Virus record (IMG/VR): IMGVR_UViG_3300017971_007887
Coordinates: 1 to 64,000 of that record
Strand: one strand, 5' to 3'
Length of the DNA stretch: 64,000 bases
From: a virus
The notes below the pieces were generated by a model, which saw nothing but the letters and a program-made list of their open reading frames with translations, ran no database searches and was not told where the DNA came from. The translations under genes and the position numbers were made by a program. Below, piece after piece: positions 56,503 to 63,998 of the stretch. Each line of letters opens with the position of its first letter. The stretch's first letter is position 1.

Positions 56503-56777
56503 TTCGTCACCCTCCTGACCACTTCTGTAGCAACCGCCTTGGACTCCTTTTCGTCCAAACCGAATTCAAAATTGATGATTCTTCCCAGGTAAAGCACCGC
56601 CCATTTTGGCGGGTCGTTGGGATACTGTGCGATCCTGATCTTCGCCAAGGTACCCAAGAACACCGACCGTCGGGCGAAGTCTTTGACCAGCTCTGGATCC
56701 ACCTGGCACCGCTTGCAGTAACTCTCGCTCTGGTTTTTCTTTCGTCCGCAGGTGCATTTGCTTGAATTGACTGTCAT
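56499..56777 (-). CDS. Zinc-ribbon hypothetical protein
   Basis: 92 aa, start MTVNSSKCTCGRKKNQS chosen by AAAGGAACTATC and ATGA coupling. CTCGRKKNQSESYCKRC is a zinc ribbon; helical C-terminus. An upstream in-frame ATG reading MARDINRSKG lies inside the preceding gene and is probably not used. Confidence 0.65.
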   Translation of the reverse strand: MTVNSSKCTCGRKKNQSESYCKRCQVDPELVKDFARRSVFLGTLAKIRIAQYPNDPPKWAVLYLGRIINFEFGLDEKESKAVATEVVRRVTK

Positions 56778-56923
56778 GATAGTTCCTTTCGAACGGTTGA
56801 TATCACGTGCCATTTAATGGCGCCAATTTTCTTCATGGTCACATCCTCATGACCGATTATTGTTTTTACGATAAAAAATTCACCAGTCTTCAACGTATAA
56901 ACAATCTTTCGAAAATCGACCAT
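56774..56923 (-). CDS. Very small hypothetical protein, 49 aa
   Basis: Start MVDFRKIVYTLKTGEFFIVK directly behind the module 6 ribosome site; stop coupled by ATGA. Beta-rich. Supported by the conserved leader although short. Confidence 0.65.
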   Translation of the reverse strand: MVDFRKIVYTLKTGEFFIVKTIIGHEDVTMKKIGAIKWHVISTVRKELS

Positions 56924-56992
56924 AACTACCTCCCTGTTTTGCCCGGGTTCATTCCCGGGATAGAACGGGGCCGGAATTCTATCCCGACCCCG
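56924..56992 (-). promoter_or_regulatory. Two-hairpin leader module 6
   Basis: Hairpin 1 CGGGGTCGG-type stem with complement. Hairpin 2 CCCGGG/CCCGGG with hexaloop AATGAA, then GCAAAACAGGGAGGTAG and ATG at 56923. Confidence 0.75.
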
Positions 56993-56997
56993 CCAAC

Positions 56998-57945
56998 TCA
57001 GTCGCTTCCGTTGGTGGGCTCTTGTTCGTCGAACTTCCGATCCAAGATGTAGTCGACCGCCTTCTGGGCCCGTTGCGCCGCGCTGACGATCAGTTTAGGA
57101 TCGTCCTTCAGCCGCTTGGCCCAGCTTTTGATGTATGCCGCGCTGTTGCGGTCCACCTTCGGACGGCGCAGTCCGAACTGCGCGTCCAACATGGCGGCCC
57201 CGATTTCCGCGACCAACTCTTCCTTGCTGTAATCCTCGCTGCCGAACGGGTTGATCCTGGCGTCGTAGTCGAACCGCGCACAACGTCCCGGGGTGCCGGT
57301 GCTGTGAACAGTCTCGTGCGACCGGGTGCGGACATACTCCACGCTGCTCTTGTACTGGCTTTCGGACGGGATGGTGATCGAATCGTCGGCCGGCCGATAA
57401 AACGCCCGGTCCGAGCCTTCCTTGACCTCGATGCCCTCGCGCTTGATGTAGTCGACAAACGCCATGGTCGATTCCTTCACCGACTTGGCCAACGCCTTGC
57501 CGTTTTTCTTGGGCTTGTTTTTGGCCCGAGCCTCTTTGAGCCACTTGGGGTACTTGCTCTTGGGAACGGTCGTTTGCTCCAACGACCAGACCCGGTAGTA
57601 GAACATGGTGAAGCTCTTGCGAACCTCGTCCGTCTCGGCGCCCTTCTCGTCCTTGACCTTGTACCCGCTGATTTTCCAAAACACCACCGGAATGGACTTC
57701 TCGCCCTTCTTGATCCGGCCGCCCGCTGCGTTGATCATCTTCCTGGTGAGCCAGGGTCCTTCCCGGCCGGTGCTCAGGGTCATCAGCCAATTGAGACCCC
57801 GGTACTCCTTGCCGTTCCACCGATGGGTGGAAGTGCCGTTGGAAATCCACGGCTTCTCCCATGGGGGAATGTCGTCGTCTTGCATGGCCTGCACGAAAAA
57901 ATCGGTCACCTTCTGATACGGATAAGACACTTTGCCATTCTTCAT
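56998..57945 (-). CDS. ArdC-like antirestriction protein
   Basis: 315 aa. N-terminal domain (DDDIPPWEKPW followed by YRGLNWLMT) and the pGEKSIPVVFWK segment are typical of the ArdC/TraC ssDNA-binding domain. The C-terminal zincin part has HETVH (210-214) and EELVAEIGAAML. ArdC-type proteins protect incoming DNA from restriction. It sits in the small-gene early-like block behind leader module 7. Confidence 0.88.
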   Translation of the reverse strand: MKNGKVSYPYQKVTDFFVQAMQDDDIPPWEKPWISNGTSTHRWNGKEYRGLNWLMTLSTGREGPWLTRKMINAAGGRIKKGEKSIPVVFWKISGYKVKDEKGAETDEVRKSFTMFYYRVWSLEQTTVPKSKYPKWLKEARAKNKPKKNGKALAKSVKESTMAFVDYIKREGIEVKEGSDRAFYRPADDSITIPSESQYKSSVEYVRTRSHETVHSTGTPGRCARFDYDARINPFGSEDYSKEELVAEIGAAMLDAQFGLRRPKVDRNSAAYIKSWAKRLKDDPKLIVSAAQRAQKAVDYILDRKFDEQEPTNGSD

Positions 57946-58013
57946 AACTACCTCCCTGTTTTGCCCGCATCATTGCGGGATAGAGGCGCGACCCGGGAAT
58001 TACCCGGGCCGCC
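57946..58013 (-). promoter_or_regulatory. Two-hairpin leader module 7
   Basis: Hairpin 1 GGCCCGGG-type stem around a TAATT loop. Hairpin 2 CCCGC/GCGGG with hexaloop AATGAT, then GCAAAACAGGGAGGTAG and ATG at 57945. Confidence 0.75.
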
Positions 58014-58021
58014 CTGCCGGT

Positions 58022-58345
58022 CTAGTCGGGAATGGATGCCCACTTGCTGACCGAGCGCCGATAGAAGGCGCCGTTCTTTACCATCCAGTCGGCTTCCTTG
58101 CGGGCCTTGTCCATGATCTTCCGGCGCGCCACCCTCTCGTCGCCGTCGTCGCCACAGAAATGACCGATCATCAGGTTGATCAGTTCCTGCCTGATGTGCT
58201 GCAGGCTGCCGACGCAGTTCCAGTCGCCGTCGCGGCCCAGCTCCTCGGACACCTCAGCGACGACCTTCAGCAGTCCGCTGATCTCCTTGGTCGCCTCGGA
58301 CACCAGGTTGATCCTCCGCTTCTCGTCCTTGTTCAGCTTCGCCAT
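58022..58345 (-). CDS. Helical hypothetical protein
   Basis: 107 aa, start MAKLNKDEKRRINLVSEATK behind module 8. Helical throughout. Function unknown; first coding gene after the non-coding gap, possibly the first gene of an early transcript. Confidence 0.7.
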   Translation of the reverse strand: MAKLNKDEKRRINLVSEATKEISGLLKVVAEVSEELGRDGDWNCVGSLQHIRQELINLMIGHFCGDDGDERVARRKIMDKARKEADWMVKNGAFYRRSVSKWASIPD

Positions 58346-58418
58346 CTCGTACCTCCCTGTTTTGCCCTGACGTGATTGCCAGGGATAGGACCCGGTGACC
58401 CGTTACGGTCACCGAGCC
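58346..58418 (-). promoter_or_regulatory. Two-hairpin leader module 8
   Basis: Hairpin 1 CGGTGACC with complement, loop beginning GTAA. Hairpin 2 CCCTGGC/GTCAGGG (one G-U pair) with hexaloop AATCAC, then GCAAAACAGGGAGGTAC and ATG at 58345. Confidence 0.7.
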
Positions 58419-58427
58419 AGACACCTA

Positions 58428-58456
58428 CTCGTTCTGTTTTGCCCGGCGTCGCCGGG
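58428..58456 (-). promoter_or_regulatory. Orphan leader-like hairpin
   Basis: CCCGGC, a three-base loop, GCCGGG, then CAAAACAGAACGAG: the leader linker with a degraded ribosome site and no ATG behind it. Probably a decayed copy. Confidence 0.5.
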
Positions 58457-58459
58457 ATG

Positions 58460-58481
58460 GTTGTAAAACTCGTTTTACAAT
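58460..58481. promoter_or_regulatory. Palindrome family B, copy 3
   Basis: GTTGTAAAAC, TC, GTTTTACAAT; nearly perfect inverted repeat just downstream of the tRNA-like T-arm on the minus strand. Confidence 0.6.
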
Positions 58482-58482
58482 T

Positions 58483-58557
58483 TGCCCCGTCCGGGAATCG
58501 AACCCGAACAAACCCTCCAGGGGGACACAAGCCCGGACGAACCGGGCTGTTCCAACA
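58483..58557 (-). ncRNA. tRNA-like 3' end (T-arm) without a matching 5' half
   Basis: The minus strand reads TCGGGTTCGATTCCCGG, a perfect T-arm with TTCGATT loop, followed by ACGGGGC and A as an acceptor 3' strand. No GCCCCGT-like 5' strand lies at tRNA distance; GCCCGGT at 58547-58541 pairs 6 of 7 but is too close. Two further hairpins precede the T-arm. A degenerate tRNA, a tmRNA-like end or a tRNA mimic are possible. Confidence 0.35.
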
Positions 58558-58639
58558 CACGTCGATAGACGTGCACGCACCATGTGACTCGACCACGTTT
58601 TTGCCCGGAGTGTGCCAGGCCGATTCGCGTCAAGTCGAT

Positions 58640-59000
58640 GCGATTTAAAACTAGGGAGGAGGTAGATTTCTAAATCGCCGGCTGCAACCTAAAACCGTCG
58701 GTCGGTTCGCCTCTTCGATTTCGTTCTCCAGGAATTCCCCGGCTCCCTCCTTCAAGGGTTCACCGCGCTCTTTCGAGCGGCGGTCCTGTCTAGACCGCCT
58801 CGCTTCATTCCTGGTTCCTGGTTCCCCGTGGGGTCCTGCCAGCGCCGTTCTTGCTGCCCGCTGGCACCCGGCTAGTTCGCCGGTTGGGCTGTTCGGGTCG
58901 CCCCTGCGCTCACCCTTCGATTGTCAGCCGCACCTAAAAACGCCGGTCGCGATTGCACGCAGGGCTAAGCCGCTCGTCCGGTTCGTGATGTCGGATGCTT
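58640..59000 (-). other. GC-rich hairpin-dense block without a convincing gene
   Basis: About 360 bases. Minus strand features: CGCTC-GAAA-GAGCG with a GNRA tetraloop extended by an outer stem, GGCGGTC/GACCGCC, CCGGC/GCCGG, TGCCAGC/GCTGGCA, and two copies of a CGACCG-NCG-TTTTAGGT motif. Short frames are open in all phases but none has a start, ribosome site and length to convince; one (GEPLKEGAGEFLENEIEEAN) looks protein-like and could be a gene remnant. Either a structured RNA or decayed coding DNA. Confidence 0.35.
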
Positions 59001-59098
59001 CCGGAGTCGCCGCTGTTGGCGCTCGACGGACGGTGGGGACCGTGCCCATGACCGCTGCCGCCTTGCTTGCCCTGCCGCTCTGTGAGGTGCTTGCTCAT
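58934..59098 (-). CDS. Doubtful small ORF, 54 aa
   Basis: ATG at 59098 just downstream of the operator and a TAGAAT hexamer, reading MSKHLTERQGKQGGSGHGHG. His/Gly-rich, no ribosome site. Kept only because of its position behind a promoter-like element. Confidence 0.25.
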   Translation of the reverse strand: MSKHLTERQGKQGGSGHGHGPHRPSSANSGDSGSIRHHEPDERLSPACNRDRRF

Positions 59099-59102
59099 AT
59101 GA

Positions 59103-59140
59103 CCATTCTACCAGGTTTACATTGTAAACCAAGGAAAATT
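59103..59140 (-). promoter_or_regulatory. Operator and promoter candidate
   Basis: GGTTTACATTGTAAACC at 59114-59130 is a perfect 17-bp palindrome. On the minus strand TTGGTT, 16 bases, TAGAAT form a possible promoter overlapped by the palindrome. Transcript would run into the hairpin-rich block. Confidence 0.55.
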
Positions 59141-59320
59141 CCGACAAAAAAACTAAGTAATTGCGGTCAGTTGTATGAATATTTTGGACGAGGGGTTGTT
59201 CCGTCTGTGGGACGCCTGCGACGACTGTGGTCACCCTGGCTGCCAGGGACGATTGTGGTCTGCCTGTGGTCCTCCTAGCATCCGTTGTGTGGTGCGCCAC
59301 AGCTCGCTGGCAACCCAGGC
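59141..59320. other. Gap between HTH gene and operator
   Basis: 180 bases. Contains a perfect CCCTGG-CAG-CCAGGG hairpin and a T7 run on the minus strand near 59145. A plus-strand frame from 59175 (MNILDEGLFRLWDACDDCGH) is Cys-containing but lies antisense to the HTH gene and lacks a ribosome site. Confidence 0.4.
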
Positions 59321-59560
59321 CTACCGGCCTGGCCGGCCAAAAAATCCTACAACCTGGTTGAGCCGCCGTAGGTTTTCTGTGGATGGAGCGGTGCTGCCGC
59401 GCAACCACTTGCCGACTGCCACCCGACTGGTATGGACAGCCCGAGCGACGCCGGCCAAGCTACCGAGCAGATGCACCGCGCAGCGCACCAGCATTTCCAC
59501 CTGACCGACCGGCATGCGCTTCTGCTGGCCATCATCGTCTTCATAGATCACTGCAGCCAT
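59321..59560 (-). CDS. Cro/CI-type HTH regulator
   Basis: 79 aa, start MAAVIYEDDDGQQKRMPVG after GGGAGG. Residues 28-70 form a Cro/XRE-like helix-turn-helix (LAGVARAVHTSRVAVGKWLR then PSTENLRRLNQVVGF). TTACAAATGTAA lies upstream of its start and GGTTTACATTGTAAACC downstream; it is the best candidate to bind them and possibly the dispersed ACA-N-TGT palindromes. Confidence 0.75.
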   Translation of the reverse strand: MAAVIYEDDDGQQKRMPVGQVEMLVRCAVHLLGSLAGVARAVHTSRVAVGKWLRGSTAPSTENLRRLNQVVGFFGRPGR

Positions 59561-59604
59561 CTCTGCCTCCCTTCCCCACCGGAGGCCAGGATGCCACAGT
59601 CAGG

Positions 59605-59616
59605 TTACAAATGTAA
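59605..59616. promoter_or_regulatory. Palindromic operator upstream of the HTH gene
   Basis: TTACAAATGTAA, half-site TTACA as in the 59114-59130 operator, 45 bases upstream of the HTH start. Suggests autoregulation. Confidence 0.5.
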
Positions 59617-59620
59617 AGAG

Positions 59621-59986
59621 CTACTTCTTGGTCAGCAGAACGACACCACCACCCACGAGTACGCCTGCAACCAGAGCGGTCGCGGCGATCAGAATCACAG
59701 TACCGGTGGACCAGGTCTCAGAGTTGACCTGGTGCTTGCCCCTGCACAGGTCCAGATCCTTTCGGCACCGGGCCTCGCTGCGGCCCGCCTCGAGAACCCG
59801 CTCCATCTGCTCCCGAGTGAAGCAGCCCTTCTCACCAGGCTCACACCACTTCTTGCGGACTAACGAAGGCGGCCCCGGCGTGGTGCCTTCACCACCGTGC
59901 TCCTCTACCGGGGCCGGTTTCCTTTCCTGTCCGCTAGCCGGTGCCACCATCAGCACGGTAGCGATCAAGCATGTCAAGAATCTCAT
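59621..59986 (-). CDS. Secreted or membrane protein of the lysis region (spanin candidate)
   Basis: 121 aa, start MRFLTCLIATVLMVAPASG with a signal-peptide-like N-terminus, a Pro-rich linker, four Cys in the middle (WCEPGEKGC, RCRKDLDLC) and a C-terminal membrane helix (TVILIAATALVAGVLVGGGV). Its start lies inside the upstream gene, as Rz1 does in Rz, but it has no lipobox. Outer spanin or another envelope protein. Confidence 0.5.
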   Translation of the reverse strand: MRFLTCLIATVLMVAPASGQERKPAPVEEHGGEGTTPGPPSLVRKKWCEPGEKGCFTREQMERVLEAGRSEARCRKDLDLCRGKHQVNSETWSTGTVILIAATALVAGVLVGGGVVLLTKK

Positions 59987-60182
59987 CGTGCAGCTCCTCA
60001 TCGCTCAGGGCGCGGATCTCCTCCCGGTCGTTCAGCCTGGCGATTACGTCCAGGGCTGCGTCGCGCTCCGCCCTGAACCTGGCCTTGTCCCTGCGCTCCT
60101 TGACCACCCACAGGACCAGGACGGTGCCGCCCACCAGGACGGCCCCCGCGATCACGACCACCAGCAGGTTCTGCCAGGCCAT
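59934..60182 (-). CDS. Rz-like inner-membrane spanin candidate
   Basis: 82 aa, start MAWQNLLVVVIAGAVLVGGT by TGATG overlap with the holin gene. One N-terminal membrane helix and a charged helical ectodomain (KERRDKARFRAERDAALDV), the i-spanin layout, overlapped by the next gene. Confidence 0.6.
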   Translation of the reverse strand: MAWQNLLVVVIAGAVLVGGTVLVLWVVKERRDKARFRAERDAALDVIARLNDREEIRALSDEELHDEILDMLDRYRADGGTG

Positions 60183-60634
60183 CACCCGCTCGCCTTGCGG
60201 ATCTTCCTGGCCTCCACCTTGTCGGCGAACTTGGCCCGGCTCTCCTTGCTGAAGATCAGCTTGCCGAACGCGCTCCACATCAGGGTCGCCGGTCCAGAGG
60301 CAGTGAACGACTGGTAGATCGCAACACCCACGTCAACATCCGGCTTGGCCAACTCCACAGCGCAACTGCACAAGACTCCCACGACAGGCGCCAGGAATGC
60401 CAACCACAGCGGTTCCTTGACGATGAACCTGGCGATGGCCCACACCGCAAGCATGATGGCGGTGGCCCCCACAACCCACCAGTCGCCCCCCTGGAACGCG
60501 CTGGCCAGGAACGCCAAAACACCGCCAAGGTTCTCGTCGGGATCCAAGCTGGTCTCCTGCGCGATCACCGCCACCGAGTACATCAGCACCCACAACCCAG
60601 TCAGCATCAGCATCAGCCTCTTTATTTCCTTCAT
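60182..60634 (-). CDS. Holin candidate
   Basis: 150 aa, start MKEIKRLMLMLTGLWVLMYS. Three or four hydrophobic segments (LMLTGLWVLMYSVAV, WWVVGATAIMLAVWAIARF, LWLAFLAPVVGVLCSC) and a basic C-terminus. Followed by spanin-like genes. No endolysin is adjacent; the NlpC/P60 domain at 30.3 kb could serve. Confidence 0.65.
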   Translation of the reverse strand: MKEIKRLMLMLTGLWVLMYSVAVIAQETSLDPDENLGGVLAFLASAFQGGDWWVVGATAIMLAVWAIARFIVKEPLWLAFLAPVVGVLCSCAVELAKPDVDVGVAIYQSFTASGPATLMWSAFGKLIFSKESRAKFADKVEARKIRKASG

Positions 60635-60645
60635 CACTGCCTCCT

Positions 60646-62970
60646 TTATGGCCCGTTCAGGATCGGGCTGCTGTAAACATTCCACGTGTAGGGCGCGTTC
60701 GGCCCGCTGGCGATATCCGGCGTCAGAGTCGCCCCGACTGCGTCATTGAAGTCGATGTAGCACATCGGGTACGTGTCTGGATCGCAAATCTCGTAAGGTT
60801 TGATTGCGTTGTCCAGGATCTGCTGCAGCTGGCCACCGGTGTATCTATAACCCTTCACCCATAGCGCCCAGTATATGCGACCCTTGTAGAACTGCTGCGC
60901 GTAATCGGGTGCACTAGAATGCCCGTGGGCGGCAATCCTGACGCGGGACGAGCTGTCGTCTGTGACTGAGCCGAAGCAGAACGAGTAGGTGTTGATCGCC
61001 TGCGGGGTGTCGTCGTATATGCTACGGTACGACGAGTCTATGCTGTTCTTGAACCTGCCGGCGAGCACTGTGTCTATGAACGGGTGCGCCATGTCCCCGG
61101 TCTCTGCGTTCTGTAACCCGAACGCTCCGCGCCAGACTCCGAACCCGACCGGCCTGCTGTTGCCCGCCGGGAACGTCCCGTGGTGCGTGGTGTACAGCTT
61201 CCAGGAGTTGTTCCCGCCCGGGTAGCCATCCTTGGTGTAGAGGCCATACGTACTGACAGCCGCGACTCCAGACGCTTCCTGCCTGACGCCGACTATCACC
61301 GAGCACTCACCCTCGTCGATCTCGAAGTCCTGGTTGCTCGCCAACCACAGGTGGTCGTCCACCCCGTCGAACCACCACCAGTCGGCCCATGGATCCTCTA
61401 TGACCTCGGCCGAAAGGACCACCGGGGCTATCGGCTTGTATACCTCACTGTAGTCGTCGATGCTCACCAGGTCCAGCACCATGTCGCTGCCTGTGCCGCG
61501 CCGGATACCGATCACCTTGAACAGGGAGTCCCAGTTTTGGAACTCGTCCTCCACCCTCACGGTGGCCCACAGGGGAACGTTCACCGCACCCAGGTTGACC
61601 CGATAGCTGACGAACACACGCATTCGGCTGTAAGTCTCGACGTACCAGTCCATCAACCAGGCAGCACCGTCATCGCTGTTCAGATCCCCCGCGTCCACGT
61701 CGCCCATAGCGCGCCGGCCGTACCTTTCCTCCGACCTGCGGCAATCCTGGTTGTTGGAGGAGGTCTTCTCCAGGACGGATATCTTGCCGCCCCTGAGGCT
61801 GCTGCGGTTGTACCTGATCACGAACTCGTTGAACACGTCCGACCGCTTGGTTTCGGTCGGCCCGGATACGCACTCCTGGATACTACCGTCCGCGAACGAC
61901 AGGTGGTGCATCACGTCCCGATCCCACGTCAACGGCTTGAACTCGTACTTCCTGCCCCGCGGGATCATGCCGATGGGCAGCATTCGCAGGACACGGTCGA
62001 TCAGGACTTTCAGTACCCCGCCCCTGGAAGACCTTGAGTTGAACACCATGCCCAGGTCTACTTTGGGCATGGCCAGCTTCACCTGCTTCAGCGACGACAG
62101 GTCGAACACATCGTCGTTGTTGGCGAAGAACGTGAGCAGGTACCGAATCACCGACTCGACATCGGTATTTGCGTGACCGGTCACGTCGGCGGTCACCTCC
62201 GCAGTGGCCGCGTTGTCGTTGGTGGTCACCCGGTGGTAGACGTTCCCCTCCGCGTCGGTCTGCCTGGTCTGCGCGGACACCGTCAACGCAGTGTCCTGAT
62301 CGTACACCTCGGACACCTGGGCCCCTCCGGCGTACTCGTCCATAGGGTCGCCCATGGCCAGGAACACGTTACCCGCGATGGCACCGTCGATGTTGAGCAC
62401 GGGCGACTTCTTGCAGCTTCCAATCACAATGGGGTACGGCTTGCCAACATGGTCGTCGATCAGATTCGGTATCTTGGTCTGGTCGGCCACCACCGGGGGG
62501 AACCGCTGCTCGCCCTCCAGGCGGGTGTCCTCCACCCTGAAGTCGACGGTCTTCTCCTGTTCGTTATACGTGGGGTCCTGCAGCCGGCCGCGCAGAAGGT
62601 GGAACGCCTGGTCGAAGGTGAAATCCCTGCCGATGATGTGCCAGTACACGTCCACCCTGATGTCCTGCAGTAGCAGCCCCGTTCTTCTCATCTCGGGGAT
62701 TGGAAACCGCTCGGACATCACCGTGAACTTCATGTCCTGCACGCTCGGCTGTCGACCGAATACGTCCACCTTCTCCTTGTGCACCGGGTCGTTCATGATG
62801 GCCCCGTGGAACCTCATCCACGGGCCGTCGGCGGCGGACTGCACATCCACGTCGATGGTGCTGAAGCAGTACCGGTTGCCGCCGGCGTTGATGTCCACCA
62901 GGATGCACGCGCGCGCGTTGCGGTCGTCGGCCAGGCCCTGCCAGCCGTTCTTTTTTACATAGAAGCTCAA
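60646..62970 (-). CDS. Tail tip or baseplate protein with lectin-like domain
   Basis: 774 aa. Residues 1-520 are beta-rich and resemble no named family I can state with confidence. From about residue 535 WWWFDGVDDHLWLASNQDFEI begins a LamG/concanavalin-like jelly roll (FDGxDDxL motif) running almost to the C-terminus. Likely binds surface sugars or a receptor. Overlaps the upstream tail gene by 4 bases. Confidence 0.65.
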   Translation of the reverse strand: MSFYVKKNGWQGLADDRNARACILVDINAGGNRYCFSTIDVDVQSAADGPWMRFHGAIMNDPVHKEKVDVFGRQPSVQDMKFTVMSERFPIPEMRRTGLLLQDIRVDVYWHIIGRDFTFDQAFHLLRGRLQDPTYNEQEKTVDFRVEDTRLEGEQRFPPVVADQTKIPNLIDDHVGKPYPIVIGSCKKSPVLNIDGAIAGNVFLAMGDPMDEYAGGAQVSEVYDQDTALTVSAQTRQTDAEGNVYHRVTTNDNAATAEVTADVTGHANTDVESVIRYLLTFFANNDDVFDLSSLKQVKLAMPKVDLGMVFNSRSSRGGVLKVLIDRVLRMLPIGMIPRGRKYEFKPLTWDRDVMHHLSFADGSIQECVSGPTETKRSDVFNEFVIRYNRSSLRGGKISVLEKTSSNNQDCRRSEERYGRRAMGDVDAGDLNSDDGAAWLMDWYVETYSRMRVFVSYRVNLGAVNVPLWATVRVEDEFQNWDSLFKVIGIRRGTGSDMVLDLVSIDDYSEVYKPIAPVVLSAEVIEDPWADWWWFDGVDDHLWLASNQDFEIDEGECSVIVGVRQEASGVAAVSTYGLYTKDGYPGGNNSWKLYTTHHGTFPAGNSRPVGFGVWRGAFGLQNAETGDMAHPFIDTVLAGRFKNSIDSSYRSIYDDTPQAINTYSFCFGSVTDDSSSRVRIAAHGHSSAPDYAQQFYKGRIYWALWVKGYRYTGGQLQQILDNAIKPYEICDPDTYPMCYIDFNDAVGATLTPDIASGPNAPYTWNVYSSPILNGP

Positions 62971-63998
62971 AGCACTTCCTCAAGCTTTATGGACTGCTCC
63001 CACATGGACCTGTGCCAATCCACCGCGGTGGCGACCAGCACCTGGCTCTCAACCGAGTAGCAGAGTCGGCTCTGGTCCGCGCTACCCATGCGCCTGACAA
63101 GGATCGGCTCGTGAAACACATTGTCGCTGTCCTCCACCAGACCAGCGTCGTCGTCGATCCACACCATCGGGTGCACGCTCTGCCGCAGGAACCTCCACAG
63201 CTGGGACGGGTCGGTGATGCCCATGCCCCTGTCGAAGTGACCAGTGTACTTGACGTTCACCACGCGCTTCTCCTGGCCCATCTCGTCCACTGACTGGACG
63301 CCCGAGCGGCCTGCCGTCACCTTGACGTTGGGGATGGTCGTGATGGTCGATTCCCACGCATCATCCTTGAGGTCGTAGGTGCGCCCGATCACCAGGCTGC
63401 CCAGTCGCAGCTGCGCCTCCGTGGGACTCGCGTACTGGGATGCGATAGTCAGGCGCAGGCGCTCGTACGACTGCATGGACGCGAACTCGAAGAAGAACCG
63501 GTCGGTGAAGATCACAAAGCTGTCGGTGGCGCCCGCGCCTGCGGTCTCCACGTCCTCCTCAAGGAACAGAGTATCCGTGTTGTTGCCCAGGATCCTGTAC
63601 GTCCGGTTGGCCAGGGAGCCGGTGGTGAACCGGACGTAGTACTTCCGGTAATCATCCGACGCGAACTGCTCCGGGATCATGTCCTCGTAAGGGGACATGG
63701 TCATGGTAACTGCGTTCTGGTCGATACTGGTCACGCTGCGAAGGATCATGTAGGCCAGCTGGGTGCCACCATCGCTGTCGAACAGCGTAGACCAACCCCC
63801 GCCACCCGCATCCCCGCCCTCCAGCTTGCAGTGCAGCCAGTTCCTGCCGAACACCGCGAACGCGTTGAAGTTGTACTTCATGTCCGCACTGTTGATGTCC
63901 TCGCCCCGCTCCCACTCGAACACCTGGGCGGAGCTAGGGGGGCTATCTTCAATCGGCTCCTGCCACCGGATGCTCGGGCTGTCCACGAACACATTATC
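62967..63998 (-). CDS. Tail protein, 5' end outside the window
   Basis: At least 344 residues open to the right edge, so partial. Beta-rich (DYRKYYVRFTTGSLANRTYR, RLRLTIASQYASPTEAQLRL) with repeated barrel-like units. Upstream partner of the lectin-type tail protein; distal tail or tail-hub protein by position. No family recognised. Confidence 0.6.
   Translation of the reverse strand, partial: DNVFVDSPSIRWQEPIEDSPPSSAQVFEWERGEDINSADMKYNFNAFAVFGRNWLHCKLEGGDAGGGGWSTLFDSDGGTQLAYMILRSVTSIDQNAVTMTMSPYEDMIPEQFASDDYRKYYVRFTTGSLANRTYRILGNNTDTLFLEEDVETAGAGATDSFVIFTDRFFFEFASMQSYERLRLTIASQYASPTEAQLRLGSLVIGRTYDLKDDAWESTITTIPNVKVTAGRSGVQSVDEMGQEKRVVNVKYTGHFDRGMGITDPSQLWRFLRQSVHPMVWIDDDAGLVEDSDNVFHEPILVRRMGSADQSRLCYSVESQVLVATAVDWHRSMWEQSIKLEEVL

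Noticed and set aside
58640-59000. Group I or group II intron
   Set aside because: No recognisable intron core (P/Q/R/S elements or domain V) and no interrupted gene around it.
59175-59504. Plus-strand Cys-containing frame MNILDEGLFRLWDACDDCGH
   Set aside because: Lacks a ribosome site and runs antisense through the HTH gene, which has a good ribosome site and fold; first 35 codons remain mildly interesting.
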